Shown here piece after piece: positions 6,797-14,100 of a DNA stretch of 31,687 bases. The stretch is from an uncultured Oscillospiraceae bacterium. Its GTDB lineage: Bacteria > Bacillota > Clostridia > Oscillospirales > Ruminococcaceae. Made by a program: the position numbers and the translations under genes. Under the pieces are notes generated by a model. The model had not been told where the DNA came from. It saw nothing but the letters and a program-made list of their open reading frames with translations, and did not search any database. Position 1 is the first letter of the stretch; the number at the start of each line of letters is the position of its first letter. Location of the stretch: positions 1-31,687 of the forward strand of contig CAJTMU010000025.1 of NCBI GenBank assembly GCA_910577365.1, in the 5' to 3' direction.

Positions 6797-8095
6797 ATGG
6801 TTACTGCAATTACGGGCGGAAGCTTCGGCGACGAGGGCAAGGGAAAAATGACCGATCTGCTGGCGGCGCGGGCGGATATCGTAGCGCGCTTTCAGGGGGG
6901 CGCAAACGCGGGACATACCATAATCAACGATTACGGGAAATTCGTGCTGCATATGCTGCCGTCGGGCGTTTTTTACGGTCATGCGGAAAATATTATCGCA
7001 AGCGGGGCGGCGCTTGACGCCGAGGAATTTTTCGATGAGCTGGAAATGCTGAAAAAACGCGGCGTTCCCGAGCCGACGGTGAAAGTGTCGTCGCGGGTGC
7101 AGCTTCTGCTCCCGATACACAAAGAGCAGGACAGATTGGAGGAACGGCGGCTCGGCAAAAACGGTTTCGGCTCAACGCTGTCTGGTATTGCTCCGTTCTA
7201 TTCCGATAAATACGCCAAACGAAACATTCAGATATCCGAATTATATTCAGATAGTCTGACCGATAAAATCAGACGCTTCTGCGAGGACAAAAACATATTT
7301 TTCAAAGCGTTCTACGGTGTGGAAAACGCGGTTTCCGCCGCTGCTTTGACGGCGTATCTCGCGGAGCTGAGGAACAGGCTCGAGCCTTATCTTATGGACT
7401 GCCCGTATTTTATGAATGACGCGTTAAAAGCTGGTAAAAACATTCTGCTTGAGGGACAGCTCGGAGCGCTGCGCGACACGGATAACGGGATATACCCCTT
7501 TGTTACGTCGTCCCCGACGCTTGCGGGATTCGGCAGCGTAAGCGCGGGTATACCGCCCCGTGAGATAAGCAGAGTGGTCGCGGTCATAAAGGCATATTCC
7601 ACCTGCGTCGGCGCGGGAGCGTTCGTTGGGGAGCTGTTCGGCAGCGAAGCCGACGAGCTGCGCGGGCGCGGCGGTGATTCGGGAGAGTACGGCGCAAAAA
7701 CGGGCAGACCGCGCAGGATAGCGTGGTTTGACTGCGTGGCGGCAAGATATGGCTGTATGCTGCAGGGTGCTACGGAAGCGACTCTGACCATGCTTGACGT
7801 TCTAAGCTTTCTTGACAAAATACCAATTTGCGTTGGATACAGGATAAATGGTGTGATAACGGATAAATTTCCCGAAACGCATTTTCTGGACAGCGCCGAG
7901 CCTGTATATGAATACCTTGACGGCTGGAAAAGCGATATTTCGGATATCCATGATTATGAAGCTCTGCCCGAGGCGGCTAAAAAATATGTGCGATTTATAG
8001 AAGAGCGTATAGGTATTCCTGTAACCATGATATCGAACGGTCCGAAACGAGAGCAGATAATTTTCAAGGATTACCGTGGAAACGATATTAAATGA
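6797..8095 (+). CDS. Adenylosuccinate synthetase-like protein (divergent PurA)
   Basis: A 432-residue member of the PurA family, which normally joins aspartate to IMP using GTP. The P-loop GDEGKGK with the catalytic base (Asp12), NAGHT with the catalytic His (His40), TGRPRR (303-308 region) and TMLDVLS of the guanine site are all present, and the length is normal. Several positions that in E. coli PurA contact IMP differ. The conserved TTGRGIGP reads STLSGIAP (126-133), the VARRG segment reads YAKRN (so the equivalent of Arg143 is Lys141), and EGAQG reads EGQLG (219-223, so the Gln224 equivalent is Leu). ATG 6797 follows GGAGG at 6785. It is followed 9 bases later by a LysR regulator. It may be a true but divergent PurA or an enzyme with another nucleotide acceptor. 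Confidence 0.88.
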   Translation: MVTAITGGSFGDEGKGKMTDLLAARADIVARFQGGANAGHTIINDYGKFVLHMLPSGVFYGHAENIIASGAALDAEEFFDELEMLKKRGVPEPTVKVSSRVQLLLPIHKEQDRLEERRLGKNGFGSTLSGIAPFYSDKYAKRNIQISELYSDSLTDKIRRFCEDKNIFFKAFYGVENAVSAAALTAYLAELRNRLEPYLMDCPYFMNDALKAGKNILLEGQLGALRDTDNGIYPFVTSSPTLAGFGSVSAGIPPREISRVVAVIKAYSTCVGAGAFVGELFGSEADELRGRGGDSGEYGAKTGRPRRIAWFDCVAARYGCMLQGATEATLTMLDVLSFLDKIPICVGYRINGVITDKFPETHFLDSAEPVYEYLDGWKSDISDIHDYEALPEAAKKYVRFIEERIGIPVTMISNGPKREQIIFKDYRGNDIK

Positions 8096-8104
8096 GGTAT
8101 TTCC

Positions 8105-8998
8105 ATGAACATAAGCTACGACTGGTACAAGATTTTTTGCGCTGCCGCCGAATACGGTAGCATTACCGTAGCCGCCGAAAAACTGTTTATCTCTCAGCCC
8201 GCCGTCAGCCAGACCATAAGGCAGCTTGAGGAGGCACTGGGCTGCTCCCTGTTTTTGCGTACGCCTAAGGGTGTAAGGCTCACCGCGGAGGGGAAAATTC
8301 TTTATAAATTCGCGTCGGAGGGCGTTTCGGCGTTTTCCGAGGGAGAGCGCAGACTGGCGGCAATGCTGCGGCTCGACGCGGGAGAGATAAGAATTGGCGC
8401 AAGCGATATGACGCTGGAGTTTTGCCTGCTGCCTTATCTTGAATTATTTCACGGGAAATATCCAAATGTAAAAATAGCAATAACCAACAATCCCACGCCG
8501 CAGACACTGGAGCTTCTCAAACAGGGCAAAATCGATTTTGCCGCGGTAAGCGAACCTTTTGACAAAACAGATTTTGAGGTGTTTGCTCTTCGTGAAATAC
8601 AGGATATTTTCATATGTGGCGAGGGGTGCGATACCCCTGACGGTGTGAGCATTGCGGAGATAAAGGACGATCTTATACTGCTTGAGTGCAATACAAGCAC
8701 AAGAATATTTCTTGACAGCGAGTTCCAAAAGCGCGGATTCTTTTCCCGCCCGAAATTCGAGCTTGCCACCAGTCCGCAGATAGTGGGGTTCGCGGCGCGA
8801 AATATGGGTATCGGCTGTGTTGTCGCGGATTTCGCAAAGCGTAATACAGGTTCAGGAAAAATTAGGGAAATAAAAGTAAGTGAGCCGCTGCCGCCAAGAA
8901 ATATATGCGTTCTCCGCGGAAATGACGTGAGTTCGTTGGCGGCGGACAGGCTGTTTAAAATGATTTTGAACGGCGCGGGACAGCAAATACGGCGGTAA
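8105..8998 (+). CDS. LysR family transcriptional regulator
   Basis: A 297-residue LysR-type regulator. Residues 1-60 form the winged helix-turn-helix (GSITVAAEKLFISQPAVSQTIRQLE), followed by the typical linker helix and a periplasmic-binding-protein-like effector domain from about residue 90 (GEIRIGASDM) to the end, with the usual LLPYLELFHGKYPNVKI segment. It starts 9 bases after the PurA-like stop codon and so is probably in the same transcript. That arrangement suggests a local regulator, with the ligand possibly linked to the PurA-like reaction; this is inference from position only. Confidence 0.93.
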   Translation: MNISYDWYKIFCAAAEYGSITVAAEKLFISQPAVSQTIRQLEEALGCSLFLRTPKGVRLTAEGKILYKFASEGVSAFSEGERRLAAMLRLDAGEIRIGASDMTLEFCLLPYLELFHGKYPNVKIAITNNPTPQTLELLKQGKIDFAAVSEPFDKTDFEVFALREIQDIFICGEGCDTPDGVSIAEIKDDLILLECNTSTRIFLDSEFQKRGFFSRPKFELATSPQIVGFAARNMGIGCVVADFAKRNTGSGKIREIKVSEPLPPRNICVLRGNDVSSLAADRLFKMILNGAGQQIRR

Positions 8999-9108
8999 AT
9001 TTCCAAAACCGCTTCTATATCCGAAAATTCTCACATAAAATTCATATACGGTATATACAAGTAGTCTATAGAAAAGCCAAATGTACACAAAGCCAACGCA
9101 TAAACTCT

Positions 9109-9215
9109 AAAATGTGTCATATTTTGCGCAGATAATTATGATCGGTTTCCGCAATCACTTGGAGTGAGTGAAAAGAATGGCGAATGCTTGCGGAAATTTT
9201 GACTTTTTAAATAAT
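9109..9215. repeat. Dispersed structured repeat, copy 1 (diverged)
   Basis: This stretch aligns without gaps to 21163-21254 over 92 bases. The 55 bases from 9146 match at about 43 positions, the 44 bases from 9109 at about 30, and a looser T/A-rich similarity runs on to about 9215. The core is bounded by inverted ends TTTCCGCAA (9146-9154) and TTGCGGAAA (9188-9196), giving a 51-base unit of the same length in both copies. It occupies most of the 286-base gap between the LysR gene and the YlmC/YmxH-like gene. The upstream-half hairpin seen in copy 2 has decayed here. Coding starts at 9168 and 9177 in the next gene's frame fall inside the repeat and are probably not used. Confidence 0.75.
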
Positions 9216-9284
9216 TGGCTTTTCTGTCTGCCTCTATATACAGTTTGCAAGTACTTCTCTGATATGAAAGCATGGGTGAGCGAA

Positions 9285-9575
9285 ATGGTTTACAGCTTTA
9301 ACGACATAAAATGCAAGGAAGTAATTGATATAAAAACGGGAGCACGTCTGGGCTTTCCCGACGATCTGGAATTTGACAACTGCACCGCCAAGATTTGCCG
9401 CCTTATAATTTTCGGAAGAGCGCGCTTCTTTGGGATATTTGGCAGGGAAGATGATATTGACATAAGGTGGGGAGATATAGAGGTTATTGGCGAGGATACC
9501 ATACTTGTATCCTGCGAGCTTCCTCCGCATTGCTCCAAAAAACGCGGAAAGTCTTTTGGCAATATATTTAAATAA
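9285..9575 (+). CDS. YlmC/YmxH family PRC-barrel protein
   Basis: A 96-residue protein of the YlmC/YmxH type, a small PRC-barrel-like family in spore-forming Firmicutes. The diagnostic start is SFNDIKCKEVIDIKTGARLG, followed by DDLEFDNCTAKICRLII and a closing IDIRWGDIEVIGEDTILV, which matches the family's beta-rich layout. The frame extends upstream to GTG 9168, but those residues lie in a dispersed repeat, and family members begin at this Met. GGGTGAG sits just ahead of ATG 9285 at a short spacing. ATG 9264 is a possible alternative. The precise role of the family is poorly known. Confidence 0.85.
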   Translation: MVYSFNDIKCKEVIDIKTGARLGFPDDLEFDNCTAKICRLIIFGRARFFGIFGREDDIDIRWGDIEVIGEDTILVSCELPPHCSKKRGKSFGNIFK

Positions 9576-9727
9576 GTCTGTTCCAGAGGGTATGTTTTTT
9601 AAACTGACGAAATAGTCACCGGCAATCTGCAATAATATAGAATTTGTGCCAATGCTTTTGTTTAACATAAACAAAAATTCAGATAATTTATATTCGAATT
9701 TTGTTTAAAATAAAAAATCCAACCTAC

Positions 9728-9756
9728 TTGAAATAAAAGGCTAATTATGGTACAAT
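9728..9756 (+). promoter_or_regulatory. Promoter of rpsB-tsf
   Basis: TTGAAA (9728-9733), a 17-base spacer and TACAAT (9751-9756), expected for a highly expressed ribosomal gene. The region 9576-9727 before it is AT-rich, and I see no gene or clear terminator in it. Confidence 0.85.
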
Positions 9757-9762
9757 ACTATG

Positions 9763-9900
9763 GTAAGCGCGTGATTGAAGAACACTGACCGTTCTTTGAG
9801 CGCTATTACACACACCCGACAGCCCGCTATGGTGCGCGAAAGCGTTTGGAGGGCGATTCGGCGTGGCGGAAAAACAACCAAAATCAGGAGGAAAACACAA
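9763..9900 (+). promoter_or_regulatory. Structured 5' leader of rpsB
   Basis: About 138 bases lie between the expected transcription start and the rpsB ATG. They can fold into a first hairpin (outer stem AGCGC 9766-9770 with GCGCT 9800-9804, inner stem AAGAAC 9778-9783 with GTTCTT 9791-9796). A second domain follows, in which GCCC (9822-9825) can pair with GGGC (9851-9854) around a GCGC hairpin closed by a GAAA tetraloop (9834-9845). Ribosomal-protein leaders often bind their own product for autoregulation, and S2 is the natural candidate. The class was not matched to a known family. Confidence 0.6.
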
Positions 9901-10629
9901 ATGGCAGTAGTATCTATGAAGCAGCTTCTCGAAGCGGGCGTACATTTCGGTCACCAGACCAGAAGATGGAACCCTAAAATGGCTCCTTATATCTTCACGG
10001 AGAGAAACGGAATTTACATCATCGACTTGCAGAAGACTGTAAAGAAGCTGGACGAGGCTTACAACTTCATTCATGAGGTTGCGGCGAACGGCAGCGAGGT
10101 TCTTTTTGTCGGAACCAAGAAGCAGGCGGCGGACTCCATTAAGGAGGAGGCTATCCGCGCGGGTGCTCATTTTGTAAACGCAAGATGGCTCGGCGGTATG
10201 ATGACAAACTTCAAGACCATTCAGAGAAGAATTGCAAGACTTGAGCAGCTTCACGCAATGGAAACTGACGGCACTTTCGATCTGCTTCCCAAGAAAGAGG
10301 TTGTAAAGCTGAACCTCGAAATCGAGAAGCTGGAGAAGTTCCTCGGCGGTATCAAGAACATGAAGAAGCTTCCCGGCGCGCTGTTCATAGTTGACCCGCG
10401 CAAGGAGAAGATCGCGGTTGCCGAGGCAAGAAAGCTGGGTATCCCTGTTGTTGCCATCGTTGACACAAACTGCGACCCCGACGAGATAGATTACGTTATC
10501 CCCGGAAACGACGACGCTATCAGAGCCGTTAAACTCATTGCAGGCGCAATGGCTGACGCTATTATTTCCGCTAATCAGGGAAACGCGGAAGCGGCGGCTG
10601 AGGAAGTTCCCGCGGAAACTGAAGAGTAA
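9901..10629 (+). CDS. rpsB: 30S ribosomal protein S2
   Basis: A 242-residue ribosomal protein S2 of the small subunit. The family hallmarks are MKQLLEAGVHFGHQTRRWNPKM at the N terminus (residues 6-27), then GIYIIDLQKT, VGTKKQA, ARWLGGMMTNF, FIVDPRKE and the C-terminal GIPVVAIVDTNCDP. The acidic Glu/Ala-rich tail is usual. ATG 9901 is set by AGGAGG at 9886-9891; the frame stays open to 9775, but that part is the RNA leader. It is followed 34 bases later by tsf in the standard rpsB-tsf order. Confidence 0.99.
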   Translation: MAVVSMKQLLEAGVHFGHQTRRWNPKMAPYIFTERNGIYIIDLQKTVKKLDEAYNFIHEVAANGSEVLFVGTKKQAADSIKEEAIRAGAHFVNARWLGGMMTNFKTIQRRIARLEQLHAMETDGTFDLLPKKEVVKLNLEIEKLEKFLGGIKNMKKLPGALFIVDPRKEKIAVAEARKLGIPVVAIVDTNCDPDEIDYVIPGNDDAIRAVKLIAGAMADAIISANQGNAEAAAEEVPAETEE

Positions 10630-10663
10630 TTTGATATTCGGATTATAAAGGAGATAAATCAAA

Positions 10664-11569
10664 ATGGCTAATGTAACTGCACAGGACGTAAAAGAACTGC
10701 GCGATATGACAGGCTGCGGCATGATGGACTGCAAAAGAGCGCTGGTAGAAGCTGACGGTAACCGCGATGAGGCTGTAAAGATACTTCGTGAGATGGGTCT
10801 GGCAAAGTCTGCGAAGAAGGCGGGAAGAATTGCCGCCGAGGGCGTTGTAAAGGCTAAGACTAAGGGCAATATCGGCGTTGTTGTTGAAATAAACTGCGAG
10901 ACCGACTTCTGCGCTAAGTCCGACAAGTTCCTTGAGTTTGTTGAGACCATCGCCGACACTATACTTGACAACAATGTTTCCGATGTTGACGCGCTTGCGG
11001 GCTGCACCGCTGCGGGGACTTCCGTTCCCGTTTCCGAGCTGCTTACCGAGAAGATCGCAACTATCGGAGAGAACCTTAAGATTCGCCGCTTTACAAAGCT
11101 TGAGGGTGTGCTTGTTCCCTATATGCATGACGGCGGCAGAATAGGCACGATGGTAAAGCTCTCTACCGATAAACCCGACGATGCTGAAGTTCTTGCGTGC
11201 GGAAAGAACGTTGCGCTTCAGGTTACCGCTTTGAATCCTCAGTTCCTTGATAAGGACAGCGTACCTGCGGACGTTCTGGCTAACGAGAAGGAAGTTCAGA
11301 TGAAGCTGGTAGAGCAGGAGGGCAAGCCCGCTAACGTTGCCGAGAAGATAGTTGAGGGTCGTATGAGAAAGTTCTTTGAGGAGGTCTGCCTTGTAGACCA
11401 GAAGTACTTCAAGGACGACAGCATGACTGTCGGAAAATATGTTGAGTCCGTTGCCAAGGCTCAGGGCGCGGCGCTCAAGGTTGATACTTTCGTTCGCTAT
11501 GAGCGCGGCGAGGGTATAGAGAAGAAAGAGGACAACTTCGCCGACGAGGTTGCCAGCATGATTAAGTAA
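10664..11569 (+). CDS. tsf: Elongation factor Ts
   Basis: A 301-residue EF-Ts, the guanine nucleotide exchange factor that recycles EF-Tu from GDP to GTP. The N-terminal UBA-like domain carries VKELRDMTGCGMMDCKRAL (residues 9-27). The core has VVVEINCETDFCAK (about 72-85), the EF-Tu contact region. Length is typical of the bacterial family. AAAGGAG lies 9 bases or so before ATG 10664. It shares the rpsB promoter and ends at a strong terminator. Confidence 0.99.
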   Translation: MANVTAQDVKELRDMTGCGMMDCKRALVEADGNRDEAVKILREMGLAKSAKKAGRIAAEGVVKAKTKGNIGVVVEINCETDFCAKSDKFLEFVETIADTILDNNVSDVDALAGCTAAGTSVPVSELLTEKIATIGENLKIRRFTKLEGVLVPYMHDGGRIGTMVKLSTDKPDDAEVLACGKNVALQVTALNPQFLDKDSVPADVLANEKEVQMKLVEQEGKPANVAEKIVEGRMRKFFEEVCLVDQKYFKDDSMTVGKYVESVAKAQGAALKVDTFVRYERGEGIEKKEDNFADEVASMIK

Positions 11570-11590
11570 TTATTTCGGGCAATATACAGA

Positions 11591-11624
11591 AAATTCCCCG
11601 CCACACTGCGCGGGGAATTTTTTT
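11591..11624 (+). terminator. Terminator of rpsB-tsf
   Basis: A perfect 11-bp GC-rich stem (AAATTCCCCGC at 11591-11601 with GCGGGGAATTT at 11610-11620) is followed by a T run to 11624 and further T-rich DNA. A strong intrinsic terminator. Confidence 0.95.
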
Positions 11625-11640
11625 ATTTTTTTTAACCCCC

Positions 11641-11690
11641 TTGACACTCAACCATACTTTAGGTTTATAATTGCGTTGTAAGGTACCTTA
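11641..11690 (+). promoter_or_regulatory. MerR-type promoter with operator dyads
   Basis: TTGACA (11641-11646) and TATAAT (11666-11671) are perfect boxes but are separated by 19 bases, the over-long spacing typical of promoters controlled by MerR proteins. The spacer holds an imperfect dyad, AACC (11650-11653) and GGTT (11662-11665). A second, perfect palindrome TAAGGTACCTTA lies at 11679-11690 near the expected start of transcription. The gene downstream encodes a MerR protein, so autoregulation is likely. Confidence 0.75.
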
Positions 11691-11715
11691 TTGAAATGAA
11701 AGGAGCTGTACGCCA

Positions 11716-12768
11716 ATGAAAATCGGCGAATTTTCAAAAGCGAGCGGGCTGCCCGTTTCCGTGCTCCGCTATTACGATGACTGCGGATTGCTATGCCCCG
11801 TTTTTACCGACCGCTTCACGGGTTATAGGTATTATAATCGGGAGCAGCTAAAGGTCTGCCGCTGTATTAGCGAGCTTAAAGCCGCCGGGTTTACTCTTTC
11901 GGAGATAAAAAGTTATTTCACGGCGGACGGCGGGGAGCGCGAAAAAGCGTTTCTGCAAAAGAAAGAAGCTCTTATGGAAAAGCTGAAAAGGCTTGAAGCG
12001 CTTCAGAATGAACTGACAGGAGTTAATTTTATGAAGATATCCGAAGATGTAATTTTAAGGGAAAACATAGATATTCCCTTTGAGAACGACGATGATGTTA
12101 TCGGAAAATGGGAGATCGTCAGTGGTTGTGAAAGCACCGGACTTGGCGGTGCAAATCGGGAGTTGTATTTCCTGCCCGAGGGCGAGCGGTATTGGTGCTT
12201 TGGGTGGACAAAAGGAAAGCTGCTGTATGATGACGGAAGATGTACAAGCGCTAACGATTATGTACTGGAGCGTCGCGGTGGCGAACTTTACATGACAATA
12301 GCGCTGAAATCCTACGATTATCCAAAAAGCGGTAAAATCGAAACGGTCACATTGAGATGTATTGATAATGTTCGGTATACCAGAGAGGGTATCGCGCGAA
12401 AGGATCGCATTGATTTACCGTTTATCGACGACAAGCGCGTTCTGGGGCGCTGGGTGGTGTTCGACTTTATACGCCGCAAAGACGATTTTGACCCGAACGA
12501 GCCGAGCGGACGCCGCGACCTATATTTTAAAGAGATAGAATTTCTTGAAAACGGAAGCTGCACAAGCGTTTACGGCGGAGATACGATTCGCGGCGATGAC
12601 ATGCAGGTATGGACGAAAGGGTATGTCCTGCGCAAATGGAACAGCACCGCCTGCGCGTATGATATAAGGCAGTCGGGTGAAAAGGAATATCTTATCATCG
12701 AGTGGAAAAGCGGCGATTACCGCTGGGGCGGCTGTGACACCAACTATTATGTGTTTATAAGAGGATAG
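11716..12768 (+). CDS. MerR family regulator with duplicated C-terminal domain
   Basis: A 350-residue regulator. Residues 1-70 are a MerR winged helix-turn-helix (MKIGEFSKASGLPVSVLRYYDDCGLL, then FTGYRYYNREQL), followed by a dimerisation coiled coil at about 75-105. The rest is not a standard MerR sensor. It is two copies of a beta-rich module starting near residues 119 and 234. Both open with a D-I/L-PF-x-x-D-x-x-V-x-G-W/R-W type motif and both contain CTSA/CTSV with an aromatic-rich strand. The modules resemble lipocalin-like ligand-binding domains, but I do not recognise the exact family. AAAGGAG at 11699-11705 sets ATG 11716. It is transcribed alone between two terminators. Confidence 0.9.
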   Translation: MKIGEFSKASGLPVSVLRYYDDCGLLCPVFTDRFTGYRYYNREQLKVCRCISELKAAGFTLSEIKSYFTADGGEREKAFLQKKEALMEKLKRLEALQNELTGVNFMKISEDVILRENIDIPFENDDDVIGKWEIVSGCESTGLGGANRELYFLPEGERYWCFGWTKGKLLYDDGRCTSANDYVLERRGGELYMTIALKSYDYPKSGKIETVTLRCIDNVRYTREGIARKDRIDLPFIDDKRVLGRWVVFDFIRRKDDFDPNEPSGRRDLYFKEIEFLENGSCTSVYGGDTIRGDDMQVWTKGYVLRKWNSTACAYDIRQSGEKEYLIIEWKSGDYRWGGCDTNYYVFIRG

Positions 12769-12779
12769 TGTGTAACTTT

Positions 12780-12807
12780 GCGTGCCCGTTTAGGCGGGCG
12801 CGCTTTT
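12780..12807 (+). terminator. Terminator of the MerR gene
   Basis: GCGTGCCCG (12780-12788) pairs with CGGGCGCGC (12795-12803) with one G-T wobble, a 6-base loop and TTTT at 12804-12807. Confidence 0.88.
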
Positions 12808-13160
12808 CTAAAATGATTTATATTTGTCCTAAAATCACAGAAGGGGGTAGCTTCGTCTCGAACTGACAACATGAGTGAAAACAGGAAACGAAATTCGGCT
12901 GAATTGATCACAATGATTATGCATGGCCGCTTCGGCTTATACTACGCGCAAAAAACATCTTAAATCAGTGGGATTCACAGGGGTGTATATTGCTGACAGT
13001 GCGCCAAGTTAAGATCCTTTCTGATAAAGAACGGATAGTTGGTTTGTACTAATAATTCTCAATATATGGTGATTTCTTTATTTTTTAAGTGTTTTTCATG
13101 ACATGGATTTTTTTGTTAAATGCTACATATAGTGCTTGACTGATTTGTGCAAAATTACAT
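12808..13160. other. Gene-free AT-rich stretch
   Basis: About 350 bases without a supported gene. A 30-codon frame at 12871-12963 opens with ATG but has no ribosome site. Apart from the AT-rich approach to the promoter at 13162, I see no strong hairpin or repeat. Confidence 0.6.
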
Positions 13161-13161
13161 C

Positions 13162-13190
13162 TTGAAATTGTCACGAAAAAGATGTATAAT
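13162..13190 (+). promoter_or_regulatory. Promoter of the secreted anchored protein
   Basis: TTGAAA (13162-13167), a 17-base spacer and TATAAT (13185-13190). The short leader that follows can form a small stem (TTGTGG with CCGCAA, about 13205-13224), which may protect the 5' end of the message. Confidence 0.88.
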
Positions 13191-13249
13191 AAACGTGTAA
13201 AGGATTGTGGGCTTTTGTCCGCAAGAAAACATTTTTCAGGAGGAAAATC

Positions 13250-13978
13250 ATGAAAATCAGAAATATCATTTCCGCAGTGGCTGCCTGCGCAGTTGCCGCA
13301 ACAGCTTTCGTTATACCCGCTTCCGCGGAGGATACACATAAGGCTGCCATCACTTTCCAGTCATCTTCTTATATGTTCCGTAACACTCTTGCTCAGAATT
13401 CCATTCTTGTATGGGACAACGATCTCGGTGAGCCAACGGACGTTGAGGGCGCTTCATTTGTTGACGCTACCATCACAGGCGACGGTACATACACCGTTGA
13501 GCTGAACGGTCTTGAAGACAGCGGATGGAATATGCTTAAGATTGACACCGATATCGATGCTGACGCTAATCCTGATGCACTTATCACTATCACCGGCGTT
13601 GAGGTAAACGGTTCCGCTATTGATTTTAACGCTGAGGACGCAGCTATGTCTCTTACCGGTCTTGCTTCTGACGATTACTCCGAGTATTCCTTTAACATTA
13701 CCAATGGTGTTAGAGCGCAGCTTATCAACGTTTATGATAATCTGGCTGCTATTCCCAATGAGGGATATACCTCTATCAAGGTAACATTTGATATTACCGG
13801 TCTTGGCGGCGGCGCTTCCGCAGAGGACAATACTGATACAGACGCTCCTTCCGCACCCGCTACCACACCTTCCGATAACAAGGGTTCACCCGATACCGGC
13901 GTTGAGGGCATTGCTGTTGTAGCAGGCGCTGCGATCGCTGCTGCGGGCGTAGTTCTGCTTTCCAAGAAGAGAAAGTAA
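13250..13978 (+). CDS. Secreted protein with PDTG-type C-terminal cell-wall anchor
   Basis: A 242-residue exported protein. Residues 1-26 are a Sec signal peptide (basic MKIRN, hydrophobic core, cleavage after PASA). The mature part is acidic, rich in Asp, Thr and Ala, and looks beta-rich (repeated ITGDGTYTVEL and ITGVEVNGS type strands). A Pro/Ser/Thr/Asp linker near residues 195-212 leads to SPDTG, a hydrophobic helix of about 20 residues and the basic tail KKRK, the layout of sortase substrates with a variant LPXTG motif. ATG 13250 has an ideal AGGAGG at 13238-13243. With its near-consensus promoter and strong terminator it should be well expressed as a single gene. Its binding function is unknown, and a sortase was not seen in this window. 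Confidence 0.85.
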   Translation: MKIRNIISAVAACAVAATAFVIPASAEDTHKAAITFQSSSYMFRNTLAQNSILVWDNDLGEPTDVEGASFVDATITGDGTYTVELNGLEDSGWNMLKIDTDIDADANPDALITITGVEVNGSAIDFNAEDAAMSLTGLASDDYSEYSFNITNGVRAQLINVYDNLAAIPNEGYTSIKVTFDITGLGGGASAEDNTDTDAPSAPATTPSDNKGSPDTGVEGIAVVAGAAIAAAGVVLLSKKRK

Positions 13979-14001
13979 TATGCATTAACTTAAACTTAAA
14001 T

Positions 14002-14035
14002 AAATATTCCCCTCTGAAAAGGAGGGGAATATTTT
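14002..14035. terminator. Terminator after the secreted protein, possibly bidirectional
   Basis: A perfect 13-bp stem (AAATATTCCCCTC at 14002-14014 with GAGGGGAATATTT at 14022-14034) with a TGAAAAG loop and T-rich 3' side. A-rich DNA on the 5' side means it could also act on the opposite strand, toward which spoIIID is transcribed. Confidence 0.92.
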
Positions 14036-14058
14036 GTATCGCTCCGGATGGAAGAAAT

Positions 14059-14079
14059 AAAGCCCCGAAAAGGGACTTT
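14059..14079 (-). terminator. Probable spoIIID terminator
   Basis: On the minus strand AAAG and CTTT (14076-14079 with 14059-14062) enclose a CCC/GGG stem with one mismatch, followed by T-rich sequence. It lies 21 bases after the spoIIID stop. Confidence 0.5.
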
Positions 14080-14100
14080 CTCTCTTCACAAATGGCGGTA

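Noticed and set aside
6797..8095. Interpretation of the PurA-like gene as a phage PurZ (2-aminoadenine synthesis)
   Set aside because: The catalytic Asp of PurA is intact (Asp12), no phage genes or DNA polymerase lie nearby, and the neighbour is a LysR regulator.
9168..9284. Upstream extension of the YlmC/YmxH gene to GTG 9168 or ATG 9177
   Set aside because: These codons fall in the dispersed repeat shared with 21163-21270, and family members begin at the Met encoded at 9285.
9745..11007. 420-codon minus-strand frame opposite rpsB and tsf
   Set aside because: It is a shadow of two certain genes; its translation is Ser/Leu/Arg-rich without any domain.
12871..12963. 30-codon frame in the gap after the MerR gene
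   Set aside because: There is no ribosome site and no recognisable sequence; a frame this short is expected by chance.
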